Source of the DNA: Dryas octopetala
Taxonomy: Eukaryota > Streptophyta > Magnoliopsida > Rosales > Rosaceae
Assembly: GCA_963921425.1 (NCBI GenBank)
Contig: OY992835.1
Span: forward strand, 7,564,001 to 7,628,000
Reading direction: 5' to 3'
DNA length: 64,000 nucleotides
Shown here: one piece after another, positions 30,755 to 42,669 of the stretch
How positions within the stretch are numbered: position 1 is the first letter of the stretch
How the letters are laid out: each line of letters opens with the position of its first letter
The notes under the pieces: model-generated
Told to the model about the DNA's origin: nothing
The model's database searches: none
Seen by the model: only the letters and a program-made list of their open reading frames with translations
Made by a program: the position numbers and the translations under genes

Positions 30755-33654
30755 GTATGTCTCATCTCTGAAATTTCAAATTAGGGATTTAGGGTTAGGG
30801 TTTTGATTTGGGGATTCAATGACTCACGGGTTAGGGGTTTGATTTAGGGTCTTCAATTACTGATTTTAGCTTATTCATTTATCTATATTTCTGATTGGTG
30901 GCTTAGCTTACTGTCTCTGAAATTTTGGGAGTTAGGATTTTTTTTATATTTGGGAATTGGGGTTTTGTGACTTTGTCAATGATGGGTTATGGTTTGGGTA
31001 GGCGTTTTGTTCTTAATTAATATCTTTTTACGAAATTGGATTATTCTACCCCTCTAAATCTTGATCTTATAGCAAACAAAATTTCGATCAAAAGCATGTT
31101 CATAAATGTGTGTGAACACAATGAGATGTTGATATATGCCCCAATCATGAATGTAAACAAATACTTATGTGGTGTGTATGCATATGGTTTCCACTAGGGT
31201 CTTATATTTGTAGGGGATAGCACTGATGGAAACAGAGCTTTGCTCCCCGAATGCTCAGTCAAGTAAGTTTTCTTGCATATTAATGCAGACCTGGCTTAGT
31301 TATTCTCTAATTAATTGCTTGCCTTAGATATTGGCAGCCACTGGCTTTAGATGTACATGTAATTTTCTTACATTTTTTTTAGTTAATCTATTTGACAAAT
31401 TTGGTTATTTGATCCACTAAATATATTATGCTTACACTTCAATGCATTTATTTGCAGTACTTTGCTGTTAGGCAAGGCTAGTTACAAAGTTGTGAAAGAC
31501 AACACTAATTGGCTTTCTAAAGCATACTATGGGAATTAGATGTTTATGGTTTACTGTTGTGTGGCATGTGAGGTAATTGTAACATGGTTTGTTTATCAAC
31601 CTATTGCTTATATTTTCAATAGGTGTAGTTCCTGCTCTTAACTTGATTTGATTGTTTACTACATAGGTGCTTTATATAATCTATTTCTTAGCAGAGTGTT
31701 CCCAACCACAGCTTCAATGACCACTTCCAGTTTGTGATGCTCATAACCCCTCTGCTGCAAATATGTCCTATCGCGCGTGGTGGTTTTCTGAATGCTTCCT
31801 CCTCTCCAAATGAAGGCACAAGTCAGCACGGAAGGCTGTCAGCTGCTAGTGGGGGGAACTTTGCCTCTCGGAAGTGAAATGGTTGGTGATACTGCCAGAG
31901 AGGTGTGTGATAGCTAGACTTCAATATATCTGCTGCAGCACTTTTGTTTCTGAAACTTATTTTGGATAGTAACACTTGCTAATATATATTAGCTTGTTGG
32001 CCAAATATATAATACCAAGTGTACTTCTTTTAGGCATCCTAGCGTATGGTTGGTCAAGTCTGCTGTGTTGCTTTCATCAGGGATGAAACTTGCATTTTCA
32101 GGTTGTAATTAATGGTTGGTGTATGCAGACTTTTTAAGTAGTTGTTCATATTAGAGAAATGCTTTAGAGATAGTATTTGCAGCAGCAATGTTTGTAATTC
32201 CTCTGGCACTCATCAATATGAATATATGTTTTTCCTTATGTTTGGAAAACAAGTTTCATTTGATTAGCTTCCCATTTGTTCTTTTTGGAATGTATGTTCT
32301 ATGATGATTTTATTAGCCACAAAATCAATTCAGCAAATACAATAGTTTCAATGCAGCTTATTCAAGTAATGAATCCACTGTTTGTCATTAGTGTAACCAT
32401 TTAATCAACCAATAATTTTCAGATTGCCATGTTTAACCAACTACTGCAGCAATGGTGAGAATCACTGTCAAACCAATCATCTTTGGTTTAATAAGGCATG
32501 GCTAATCAGTTTTTTATTATATATTTAGTTTCACTAAACCACCAACAAAAGTTCCTGTTAGTTGCTTAAGCCCTTGTCTACATCAATGTCAGATTTGATC
32601 TTTGCAGCCACCAAAACCTTGAGATTGGCATGTATTGAGTATTAGCCACCTCAATCTGTACAACTAACAGCTTATTAGAGGCTAGTTGGTGGCTAATAGC
32701 TTAAACAACTAAACATTAGTTGTTTAATGGAGTGAGGATACCCTTGAAATTGGTTGGCTTTGATAGGTATTGTAGTAGTGTGAGTAATTGAATTCTTGGT
32801 TTAGGAACTATAATTATGGACAGGCAGGCAAGGCCTTGGGGTTTGATGGTCTGAGGAATCCTGAAATAGTAGCAAATAATTCCATGATCGCATTCAAAAC
32901 GGCTCTATGGTTCTGGATGACTGAGCAAAAGCCAAAGCCCTCGAGTCACGATGTCATGGTTGGACGATATGTGCCCACAGAAGAAGACATAGCAGCAAAT
33001 CGGACGGTTGGATATGGACTGGTCACTAACATAATCAACGGTGGCCTTGAATGTGGAATACCCAACGATGCACGAGTGAATGATCGGATTGGTTATTTCA
33101 AAAGATATGCTAAGTTGCTTGATGTTCATACCGGACCTAACTTAGACTGTGAAAATCAGAAGTCATATTAACATCTCTATCGATCTAGCTATATTATTGT
33201 AGTTGCATGGATTAAGAATGGATTAAGAATGGCTAGCTAGCTAGCTTTGATGATGGATTTTTCTGTTTTGTACTTTATTTCTTTTTGATTCTTTTGGAGA
33301 TTTGATGAATAGAATATGTTGCAATGCTTCAATCATGGAGTTGTTATATGAGGAAAGGGTCAAAGGACAAAATTAATGTAAAGGGTAACTCTCATTACCC
33401 GTTATTCTTTGGCTTATCCTAAGCGTCCTTAGTGCATGGCTTTGTCTTTCATGTAGCCTTGTATTGTAGGACTCAAAAACAATACATATTTAATATTTGG
33501 TTTAGCAGATATCATGTGTGTATTTTAATATGGCACTTGATAGTTTTTTGACCACATCTCAGAATGTGATTTCATCATGTGAACCGTTCTGTTTGTACCG
33601 CTTTAGGCCTAGTTGGTGGGTGAATAATATATATAGTTAATTTGGTCAATAGTT

Positions 33655-33725
33655 GAGGACTTCAACCACTACATGGTCCCTTCGTCGCAGTGGATGATGT
33701 CGCAGTAGATGAAGCGGAAGCAGTG
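33655..33725 (-). other. Filler fragment of a TNPA-like gene
   Basis: About 70 bp match the minus strand of 44498-44575, the first exon of the transposase-like gene in element E, with a few substitutions and a 6-bp deletion. The fragment sits exactly between the end of the chitinase duplicate and repeat A copy 2, with GAGG shared at the left junction. It looks like templated filler at a repair junction. Confidence 0.85.
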
Positions 33726-33726
33726 G

Positions 33727-34476
33727 TCGTTGTGTTTTGAGATAGCTTGACTTGTTTGGTAGTGCTTTTAGAAGACTTAAAAGCACTTTGAAATAGTCAA
33801 AAGCGTTTTTTTTTTTTACATTTGGTAAAAACAATTGAAAGTGTTTTTGAATTGTAAAAGCACTTGAAAGCGCTTCTAAGTACATTTACAAATCTCAAAG
33901 CTCCCACGCAGATCAGATCCAAATCCCTGCAAAGAGAAAAAAAAAAAAAACACAAGAAATTAGTCTCCAAACCCACAAAAAGTCAGTTTGCAAAATGAAA
34001 CCAAACTAAGTAAAAAAAATAAAATCTTCAAAATCCCAAATCAATCTCACCAAAACTCAGAGCCCAGCCAACTCTCACCAAATCTCAAAGCCCCACGCAG
34101 ATCAGATCCAAAGCCTAAATCAAAAGCATTAAACCTTTATAAATTTTGAATTTTTATGAATTTAAAATAGTCACAACTATATAGTAAACCGATTTGTGAC
34201 ATAATCCAAAATGTCTTTAGTACCTAAACTAAAAAAAATTAGTGTCTTATTATTTTGCTAAAAAACTATAGATATTTGATATTTAATCCTAATTTTTTAT
34301 TTTTTTATTCTTTTGCTTAAAAAAAATGGTCAAGTTAACACTGTAAACTTTGATAACTTTTCTCCCTTGGACCAACCATTAAGTATATAGTAATTAATGC
34401 CCTTCATTTAAATAGATTATAGAATTTTGATAATAGGGCCTGCAGACCCTTGAAAAGGGGATAGGGATGGCCATAT
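33727..34476 (+). repeat. Direct repeat A, copy 2
   Basis: Second copy of the 28276-29002 sequence in the same orientation. It follows the filler fragment. Confidence 0.85.
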
Positions 34477-35500
34477 AATTGCCTCCAGGCCCACCACTGC
34501 TCTGGTTTATCCAGACAATAAAAGCCAGTATTTATAATTGGCAAACTGAAATATATATATATATATACATGTTTGTCTTACCAGCTTGTCATTCGCTGTA
34601 AAGCTCATAATCAACCGGACAAGGCTCTCTCATTTGTTGCAACATACAATTGTGGTTGTCAACTTGTTACAACCTCAAATAACATGTCTAAATTGGCCTA
34701 AAATAATATTAGATGAATATTCCTAAGAGGGATTTAAGAAAACAAATCATTCTAAGTCGTCTCTGATGTACTGCTTTCCATTTGTTTACATGAACTACAA
34801 TTTGCAACTTGTGATGAGAAATTTCCTTTGAGTAAGGATGGGGTTTTGAAAGATGGTAAAGAGAGCTCACTCTCGTGGGGGTAATTCTTGTTCTCGATAG
34901 CTCACTCACTTTAATGATTGATTTTTCCAAGTAATTTTGTCCAAGTAACCATTAATCACAGTATGCATGCAACTATGCAAGCGAGAGGATGCCACCACAA
35001 AATTGAAGGCTGAGGTTGGTATTACAAGCTGCTTCAGAGTTTAAATGTCAATACAAAACTTTGCTAATTGTTTGTGATTATTGGAACTGTCATGAAATAT
35101 AATTGTCTTGTGTGTGGATCTGAAAAATCATCAAAAGAAAGGCTCGCTAGCTGTTGGTCTAAAAGTACCTCGATATTGATGTCAGCTTTCTGTTTCTGTC
35201 TTGCTCTTGTAGTTAGATAACATTTGCTAGTTGGGTTTAAACAGCAAGCACCTTTACTTCATGAGGAATTCATGTACAAGGTGTTGGATGCGTTTTTATG
35301 GTGTTGAATGCTTTTCATTGTACAAATGAAAATAGAGGACAAAAAAAAAGAGAGGAGCATACATGATAGTATTTACAGTTGTATGCTAACACTACCTAGG
35401 CCCATTCAGTCCTTGCATTGCATGCATAGGATGGGTAAGACAATATTTACAATAGAGTGAGGCTATGCAGACCACCGTAACATATTTTGTCTAATTTTTT
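34477..35500. other. Intergenic stretch
   Basis: AT-rich DNA with an (AT)n run near 34552-34566. No supported gene. Confidence 0.5.
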
Positions 35501-35514
35501 TTTTTACCCTTTAC

Positions 35515-35760
35515 TGCAAAAATATGATGAAATTACCCAAATTCATTCGGTGGTTATCTACCGAAACATCTACCAATGTTCGGCAGATAAGTGTCGAATA
35601 AACACAAACATTTCGACAGATAACTGTCGAATACCTTTTTCATTTTCATTTGGTGGTTACCTATCGAATAATCCATCAATATTCAGCAGATAACTGTCGA
35701 ATAACTATAAATATTTTGGTAGATAACTATCGAATAACTCGACAAACAAAATTAAATTTT
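35515..35760. repeat. Dispersed GATAACTGTCGAAT-type short repeats
   Basis: The motif GATAACTGTCGAAT and its variants, in both orientations, occurs about eight times in 250 bp. The pattern is like the subterminal zone of a CACTA-type element, but no clear TIR was found (a TACTGCAAAAA-like start lies near 35511). Confidence 0.5.
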
Positions 35761-35953
35761 TTTGTTTTAAGGGTAAAATTAGAATTTTGAAATAGAGTAG
35801 TTAACTCGGCAGTTTAAGGTGGTCGGAATACCACTGGCCTTTACAATATTTCTGGTCTATGTAGCATCATTGAAGAATAGCCTCCAACATTTCAGTTCTA
35901 CAATGTGATCTTAATGCTTTGAAGCCACATTCTTATCCTGGGAATTTGTGCAG

Positions 35954-36088
35954 CTTAACCAAGCTATTGGTTCGATTGAAGCAATTGCCAAGGCATCAAA
36001 GGAACATGTTCTGGAAAACACAGACCTTTCAGCTGACAAGGTCAAACAGTTAAACCGCCAAGGAAGGAGGGATCTTAAAATTGTATCC
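35954..36088 (+). pseudogene. Exon-like fragment, unrecognised
   Basis: After a good acceptor (TTTGTGCAG) the frame reads [20 protein letters not shown] and then [18 protein letters not shown], ending in a stop at about 36089. The helical, charged composition looks like real protein. No partner exon or donor was found. Family not recognised. Confidence 0.4.
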
Positions 36089-36091
36089 TAA

Positions 36092-36712
36092 AAACTCATT
36101 TATTTTACGAGTAAAACAATAATACAACTAATGCAAGCAGAGAGGGATTGAATGCGAGAGTAGTTTCATACAATGGTTGTACTCAAAGATTTTTTTTCCT
36201 TGTGTTGTGGGTGTCATCTTTATCAGAAACTACATGTGTATCTAGTTTTGGAATCATATCCCTCCATGCGACCAATCAAGAAATTAATCATCTGATTACA
36301 AATGTCAAAGTTAAAGAAAAAACCAAACAATTAAAAACAAGCCCAAGAGTAGAAACCAATTTACGCACGCTCAGAAATTCAAGTGGGCTGAAGAGCATAT
36401 CTCAACAAGGATGAAGCTACAAAGGTCGGCAGCCTTTTCGGCGAATCTGGTGACTCAAATTCAACGTTTTAGCCTCTAGCAACGAGGGAGAGTGAGAGAG
36501 AACACACAAAAGCTGAAGAACAAGCCAAGTTCCTTACTAAAACAACGCCTAGAGAGTTATCGGGGAAGCCAACTCCACCCCTGTGCCTTCCTTATCAGTA
36601 GCAGGTTTTAAATTTTTTTTAAGCTCAGTTTCTGAAATTACAAGTGAAAATGTGAAAATGCAGTTTCTGGAACTGCAAATGAACTGAAACTGCATTTTAT
36701 TAGAGTTTCCGA
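36092..36712. other. Intergenic stretch
   Basis: An 88-codon ORF here (36148-36414) shows no domain and is probably chance. Nothing else supported. Confidence 0.4.
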
Positions 36713-36836
36713 CTTGCAGTTGTAGTTACTAATTGCAAGTGAAATTGCAATTTATTGGAGTTGCAAACTTGCAGTTGCAGTTACTAATTGCAAGTGAAAC
36801 TGCAGTTACTAATTGCAAGTGAAACTGCAGTTACTA
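36713..36836. repeat. Short tandem repeat with TTGCAGTTACTAATTGCAAG
   Basis: Units of about 25 bp (GCAGTTACTAATTGCAAGTGAAACT) are repeated with variation; each contains a TTGCA...TGCAA dyad. Confidence 0.8.
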
Positions 36837-38079
36837 TAGATGAAACTGTAGAGATTGAACCTATTTTTTTCGTTGTTGCTGTAGCAGTTGTAGAAAGATG
36901 CTTGAGAGTAAGATGAACACTTTTCAGTTTGGTAAAGTTGAAGAAGGAGATGGATTTGGCCAAGAAAAGGAGATTGGTTTTGGGGTATTTGTGTAGTTGG
37001 GCCGGTGAAAAGTGTGTGTAAGTTAATAGAAATAGATTGGTGTTTTTGGTTAATATTTTTCTTTGTTAGTACTTTATAATTAACGGACTTTAATAAATGT
37101 ATGTAGTGTTTGGAAGCACACCATCGAACATTATTGTTGATGCTCAAATGTGGTCGAGCAGTCAACGTCCACCACAAGATCGATAACCTGGTTTTGATCG
37201 ATACTGTTCAGTGTTTTGTGGATATTGGTCCACCTCATTCCCTATTATTTCTTTTCATGGAACTGATTGGGCCCTCTGATACTTTTGGGCCTATATATTG
37301 GTAACAAATCATGAGTAACCATGTTTTTATTTTTTTTTAATATTTTTTTTTCCATTTATCTTACTTTTATTATATGTCATGTACAAGTGTACAACTCTCA
37401 TTCACCTCTTTTGATATTACATCATCATATAAACAATTTAATTTCCCTTTACTATGTGTAAACAATCATATTTGCTACGCATTTGTCAGCTGAAGTGGCT
37501 TGATGGGACCTGCGTAGCGGCGTAGGTCCCTATGCCTCCCTGCAACATGCAATGGTCATTACTAATATCTGATTCTCATCCTCTTTTAACATCCATTAGT
37601 TATATTTAATATCTTCGATCAGTACCACTTGTTGAACAATAATTACCAGAAAATACTTGAATGTCCTTGTATTTGGAATATTTGTTATAAATTGTACTTC
37701 AAAGCCCCTCCTTTGTAGTTAAACCTAGACACTTGCTACTCCACTTCAGTTTAGAATGTATAAGAACACCTGCTGCTTACACTTTCAATATCTTTCCACT
37801 TGGATTAGTACACGTACTCTTTGTTTTTTTTGTTAAGCTTGTTGCAACCAACTATTGCAGTAAGCTTGTTTACTTTAGTCTTTTATGTACTATTAACAAT
37901 GGAACCTTCCCAGCAGCCTTCAAAGATGAAGGCAATAAAATGCCTTTGGATGGAGGAAAAATAGACTAGGCTATCAGGCTGCAAAATCATCCAATGTGCA
38001 ACATATATATATATATATACCTAAACCAAAATTCAATTTTAGTTTTTTAATTTTACTCCTCTAAACTTGTTATCGATCC
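36837..38079. other. Intergenic stretch
   Basis: AT-rich, with an (AT)n run near 38004-38020. No gene supported. Confidence 0.5.
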
Positions 38080-38540
38080 AATAGTGAAACCACTTCCCAT
38101 GAATCATCATCCAGTACCATTGAACCACTTCTCATCAATGATTATCTCACTCATACCATTGAACCACTCCCCTTGACTATTGATCATCTTGTAGGCAACA
38201 TGATGCCACATGCTAATGATAGCTACTTTGACTCTTTGTCACCGTTAGGGGATGTATACCTCCTTTAATTAGATCCCATGGATCCAACCTCTTACCTCTC
38301 TTCTTGCCCGTATTCTACTGGCTCTAATATTCTTAATATGTCCATTCCTTTGCCAAACCTGCTCATGCTTATATATTGTCCATGCATGCTACAATGACCT
38401 AATGTGGATATGGAGCCTATTGATCCTCCTGCAATGGCCAACAACAATTTGGCCCTTCGGAGTCTAACTTTGCTTTCATTTAAGATGAGAAGAGCTGCAT
38501 CACTCCACATTGTGAGCCTTTACAACATTCACCTATGTTG
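38080..38540 (+). pseudogene. Decayed reading frame, unrecognised
   Basis: One frame reads plausible protein (SSSTIEPLLINDYLTHTIEP, later ANNNLALRSLTLLSFKMRRA) but carries in-frame stops near 38266 and 38398. The repeated TIEPL segment is seen twice. No domain recognised; it could be an old retroelement or gene remnant. Confidence 0.3.
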
Positions 38541-38769
38541 AACCGTAAAAAAGAAAAATTCAAAAAAAAATACAAAGGTTGAGGTTGAGATAAGATGCCC
38601 ATATATACCATGTGTCACATTAATTTCAAATGAAAACAAGTTGGAAAATGAGATAATGTGGATTTATCTAGAATTAATTATCTCTTATCTAATGAGTTTA
38701 AATTTAAATGGAGAGAGTTATCTCATCTCCATCTGATTTCATCACTTGGACCGCTCATGAACTCTATAA

Positions 38770-40214
38770 CACTACAACAAAAATGTCGATAGATATCAGT
38801 CGTGGACTGATATCTATTTGGGTATCCGTCTGATATAGCGTCGTGATATCTAATGTTCATATTTTAGATATCAGTTTTAAACTGATATGTAAACATTGTT
38901 TATATATCATTTTTCTTTTTCAACCTGATGTCCTAAATACAAAATGGATATCCAATTTGATATTATTTCTGATATCTATAAAATCCGAGTATCAATAGTT
39001 CTGGTCAATAGATATCGTATTTGAGATAGAATATGATATAAAACCATAGTATAAATATCAGGTTTGAAGTAGAATATGATTTAAAATCATGGTATCAATA
39101 TCAGATATATGGTAAAATCTGATATATAATCTCGATATTAATATCAAATATGGAACATGCCCTGATATCTAAACATTATTTATATATCAGGTCTGAGAAA
39201 GAACCTAATATAAAAACAGTATAACATTTCAGTTTTTAGACCAAAACTGATATTGTTTATTATTTCAAGTTTAAAAAAAGGATTTGGAATGTATGATATA
39301 TATCAGTTTTTTTTCACCTAAAAGGGATATCAATGAATGGAACATACAATTGTGTCTATAATTTGAAATAGTCTGAAATTTGTACAAGTATAAAATCTTT
39401 CATTCCCATATATTTCATATTTCAAGTAACAATAACATTCAAAGTACCCAAAAATGAATTACAATACAATATCCAACAAGTAGTTCTATAGTTAAGGAAA
39501 TACATAATTACTAAGGTATGACTGATGGTACTAATTTGAGGATTCGAAGCAGACAACTTCATCTAGTTAGTGGAATAGAATCATTCACATCTTAAAGTTG
39601 TGTTGATTGAGACTAAATATACATAAGCTCTTCTCATGAACACTAGACCTGCAAAAGCATAATGCAATGGTCTTAAATATTATTGGCTAATATACTGAAC
39701 AAATTGTCCAAGATTTAAAAACAAAATCACAACAATACACACAAGGAAAGAATCTATACCCAATGTTGTACATACAAAATAAAAAAGTTGATAGTGATGA
39801 ATATATATATATATAAAGGTTTTGACCAAGGTAAAAATGTTGATTGGAAGCATAAGAAATGGAAATAAACTAAGCTTCACCTAATCAGTTAATTAAATTG
39901 ATTAATATATAACATATTATCTAAAGTACATGACACTCTAATCAAACATGTGTATTCTGGAGGAACAAATGAGGAAAACAAATTCATGGGATAAGTGGCT
40001 ACAAAAATTAAAATAAGCATAAAATTCATCATAAAGTTAAAACAAAAAATTTAAATCACCTATGAGGTATGTGGAACAAATCGAAGGTTCTTAGGCTTTA
40101 GTGAAATATAAAAGACATGCAGGTCATGTACTACAGGCTAGCTGTAGTGTCATACCTGAGAGATGCAGCCACCAAGTCCCATGCCCTCAAAGAATTGATG
40201 GAATATATATATAG
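38770..40214 (-). mobile_element. CACTA end D, inverted copy of 2425-3512
   Basis: The terminus CACTACAACAAAAATGTCGA at 38770 is followed by GATATCAGT repeats; about 1,085 bp match the segment at 2425-3512 in reverse. The sense of the element is therefore minus. A ZIP-transporter exon fragment lies in sense at its inner side. The second end was not found; the upper limit is set by the next CACTA end at 40215. Confidence 0.7.
40156..40203 (-). pseudogene. ZIP metal-transporter exon fragment
   Basis: The minus strand reads FHQFFEGMGLGGCISQ and then a GT donor (GTATGA). This is the conserved transmembrane motif of plant ZIP zinc/iron transporters, with the metal-binding His and the following GxG. 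Only 16 codons remain; the exon is cut at its 5' side by the CACTA end at 40215. Confidence 0.75.
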
Positions 40215-40410
40215 CACTACTACAAAATAACTCATCTACAAAATAGATATATAAAACAATAAATTGAAATTGTACATTCCCTATAATACAATAATTGTAT
40301 TTATAATTTCATTGTGAAAATACACTTGAGCATTAGGAATTATCAAGCTACTAACTATACAACAAAAATTATACTAGAATTGCAACAAATTCTAAAACCA
40401 AAGAGTTATA
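40215..40410 (+). mobile_element. Orphan CACTA left end
   Basis: CACTACTACAAAATAACTC starts at 40215 and abuts the ZIP fragment. Element E is inserted about 200 bp inside it. No matching right end was found downstream, so its extent is unknown. Confidence 0.5.
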
Positions 40411-40429
40411 CACTACAAGAAAAACATAT

Positions 40430-41110
40430 TTGGGCGACCAAACTTTGGGCGACGAACATATATTCGTCGCCCAAAGCAATTTAGGGCGACGAACAAGAAA
40501 ATTTGTCGCTCAAAGTTATAAAGGTTTGGGCGACGAACATGTTCGTCGCCCAAAGGAGGTTTAGGCGACGAATCACACGTTCCTCGTCCAAAGTTACTTT
40601 GGGCGACGAACAAATTTCGTCGCCTAAACATTAACAACAAACAATTAATTGAGAAATCCATTGGGCGAGGAATATACATGTTCGTCGCCCAAAGATAATT
40701 TGGGCGACGAACATATATATTCCTCGCCCAAACTTACTTTGGGTGACCAAATATTTCGTCGCCCAAACTCATTTTGGGCGAGGAATATACATTTCGTCGC
40801 CCAAAAACACTTTAGGTGACGAAATTATGTTCGTCGCCCAATATGAGTTTGGGCGACGAAATATGTTCGTCGCCCAAAGGATCATCCTGTTTTGTAATAA
40901 TGGTTTGGGCGAGGAACCTCACAATTCGTCGCCCAAAGACACTTTGGGTGACGAAATTATGTTCGTCGCCCAAAATGAGTTTGGGCGACGAAATATGTTC
41001 GTCGCCCAAACCATCATCCTGTTTTGTAATAATGGTTTGGGCGAGGAACCTCACAATTCGTCGCCAAAGTTTGTTTGGGCGACGAAATTTGTAGTTCCTC
41101 GCCCAAAGTA
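40430..41110. repeat. Left subterminal repeats of element E (TTTGGGCGACGAA)
   Basis: About twenty copies of TTTGGGCGACGAA or its complement, mostly as facing pairs with 4-12 bp between. A further block of the same motif lies at 42670-43000, after the 340-bp array. Confidence 0.95.
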
Positions 41111-41129
41111 AGAATATTTTTTTGTTTAC

Positions 41130-42660
41130 AATTTTATATATGTAATAGCATACTATTCGATTGTATTTCCAAAGATCATAACCATTCATTTTTTAATTCC
41201 CCACTTAAGGATCATCCATGCAAAAAATTAGCTTAATCGGAGATGTAGAAGTTAGGTAACGGTGGTTGAACTTATGAACGATTGTAAATTTTGTAATACG
41301 AATCGAAGTATGAGATGAATTCCGATTTAGCCGATTTTTTGCAGGGATGATCTTCCAGTATAAACGAATAGAATGAACGGTTCCGATCGTTGAAATCACA
41401 TTGTAGTCTTCACAAATTGTTGAATCACCAAAATTTCTACCCAAAAGTTAATATAATTATACTCTTCAAGTGTATTTGTATGTAGAAGATCACTTTTGTA
41501 TTGTGTTTTTAACGATCCGAACCGATCATTCCTTGGTGCCTCACTTAAGGATCATCCATGCAAAAAATTAACTCAATCGGAGATGTAGAAGTTAGGTAAC
41601 GGTGGTTGAACTTATGAACGATTGTAAATTTTGTAATACGAATCGAAGTATGAGATGAATTTCGATTTAGCCGATTTTTTGCAGGGATGATCTTCCAGTA
41701 TAAACGAATAGAATGAACGGTTCCGATCGTTGAAATCACATTGTAGTCTTCACAAATTGTTGAATCACCAAAATTTCTACCCAAAAGTTAATATAATTAT
41801 ACTCTTCAAGTGTATTTGTATGTAGAAGATCACTTTTGTATTGTGTTTTTAACGATCCGAACCGATCGTTCCTTAGTGCCTCACTTAAGGATCATCCATG
41901 CAAAAAATTAGCTCAATCGGAGATGTAAAAGTTAGGTAACGGTGGTTGAACTTATGAACGATTGTAAATTTTGTAATACGAATCGAAGTATGAGATGAAT
42001 TCCGATTTAGCCGATTTTTTGCAGGGATGATCTTCCAGTATAAATGAATAGAATGAACGGTTCCGATCGTTGAAATCACATTGTAGTCTTCACAAATTGT
42101 TGAATCACCAAAATTTCTACCCAAAAGTTAATATAATTATACTCTTCAAGTGTATTTGTATGTAGAAGATCACTTTTGTATTATGTTTTTAACGATCCGA
42201 ACCGATCATTCCTTAGTGCCTCACTCAAAGATCATCCATGCAAAAAATTAACTAAATTGGAGATGTAGAAGTTAGGTTTAGCATTTAGGATGTATGAACG
42301 ATCTTGATTCTTATAATAATAATCGAACGGGTAGATGAACTCCGATTGAGCCGATTTTTTCCAGGGTTGATCTTTGAGTATGAACATATATGAAGAATGG
42401 CTCTGATTGTGATAATCACGTTGTGGTCTTCACAATTATTGAAGCTACAAGGTTTTAACGAAAGAGTTGATATAATTTTATTCTTCAAATGCAAAAACCA
42501 CTGATTTATATGTAGAACCTTATATGTCGATTGTGTTTTTAACGATCTGAACCGTTCATTTATTAGTTTGTCACTCAAAGATCATTCCTCTAAAATATTA
42601 GGTCAATTGGAGATCTAGAAGTTTGGTATTGGAGCTCGAACGTATGAACGATCATGGTTC
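41130..42660 (+). repeat. 340-bp tandem array
   Basis: Anchors at 41201, 41541, 41881, 42221 and 42571 show steps of 340, 340, 340 and 350 bp. The first three units are almost identical; the fourth and the partial fifth are diverged. Repeated 79-codon minus-strand ORFs follow the period and are not supported as genes. Confidence 0.93.
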
Positions 42661-42669
42661 ATAAAAAAA

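Larger units (their letters stand above)
29197..32780 (+). mobile_element. CACTA element C, 3.6 kb
   Basis: The inverted termini start CACTACTACAATACCTATCA and match for about 31 bp with one change. The target duplication is TGA (29194-29196, 32781-32783), and the intact chitinase intron gives the empty site. It carries a palindrome array, a leader with donor at 30755, and unrecognised exon-like pieces, for example around 31462-31550 and 31740-31879. No transposase is visible. Confidence 0.95.
29005..33655 (+). pseudogene. Truncated chitinase copy, interrupted by CACTA element C
   Basis: It begins inside the intron of the chitinase (match to about 5135 onward) and runs through exon 2 (32805-33171) and about 480 bp of 3' flank to the match with 6165. 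Exon 2 is intact and differs from the first gene by one amino acid (YFERY to YFKRY). Exon 1, with the signal peptide and catalytic Glu, is absent. Element C sits in the intron at the position that corresponds to about 5293-5295 in the intact gene. Confidence 0.92.

Noticed and set aside
28276-34476. Repeat A copies as LTRs of a retrotransposon
   Set aside because: No TG...CA ends, no primer-binding site or polypurine tract, and the content is a host gene fragment with filler.
38770-40149. GTAGTG at 40149 as the right end of element D
   Set aside because: Only about seven bases match the other end, the flanks TAA and TCA differ, and it falls inside the ZIP intron.
41205-42124. Three identical 79-codon minus-strand ORFs looking like a small gene family
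   Set aside because: They simply repeat with the 340-bp tandem unit and show no domain or splice context.
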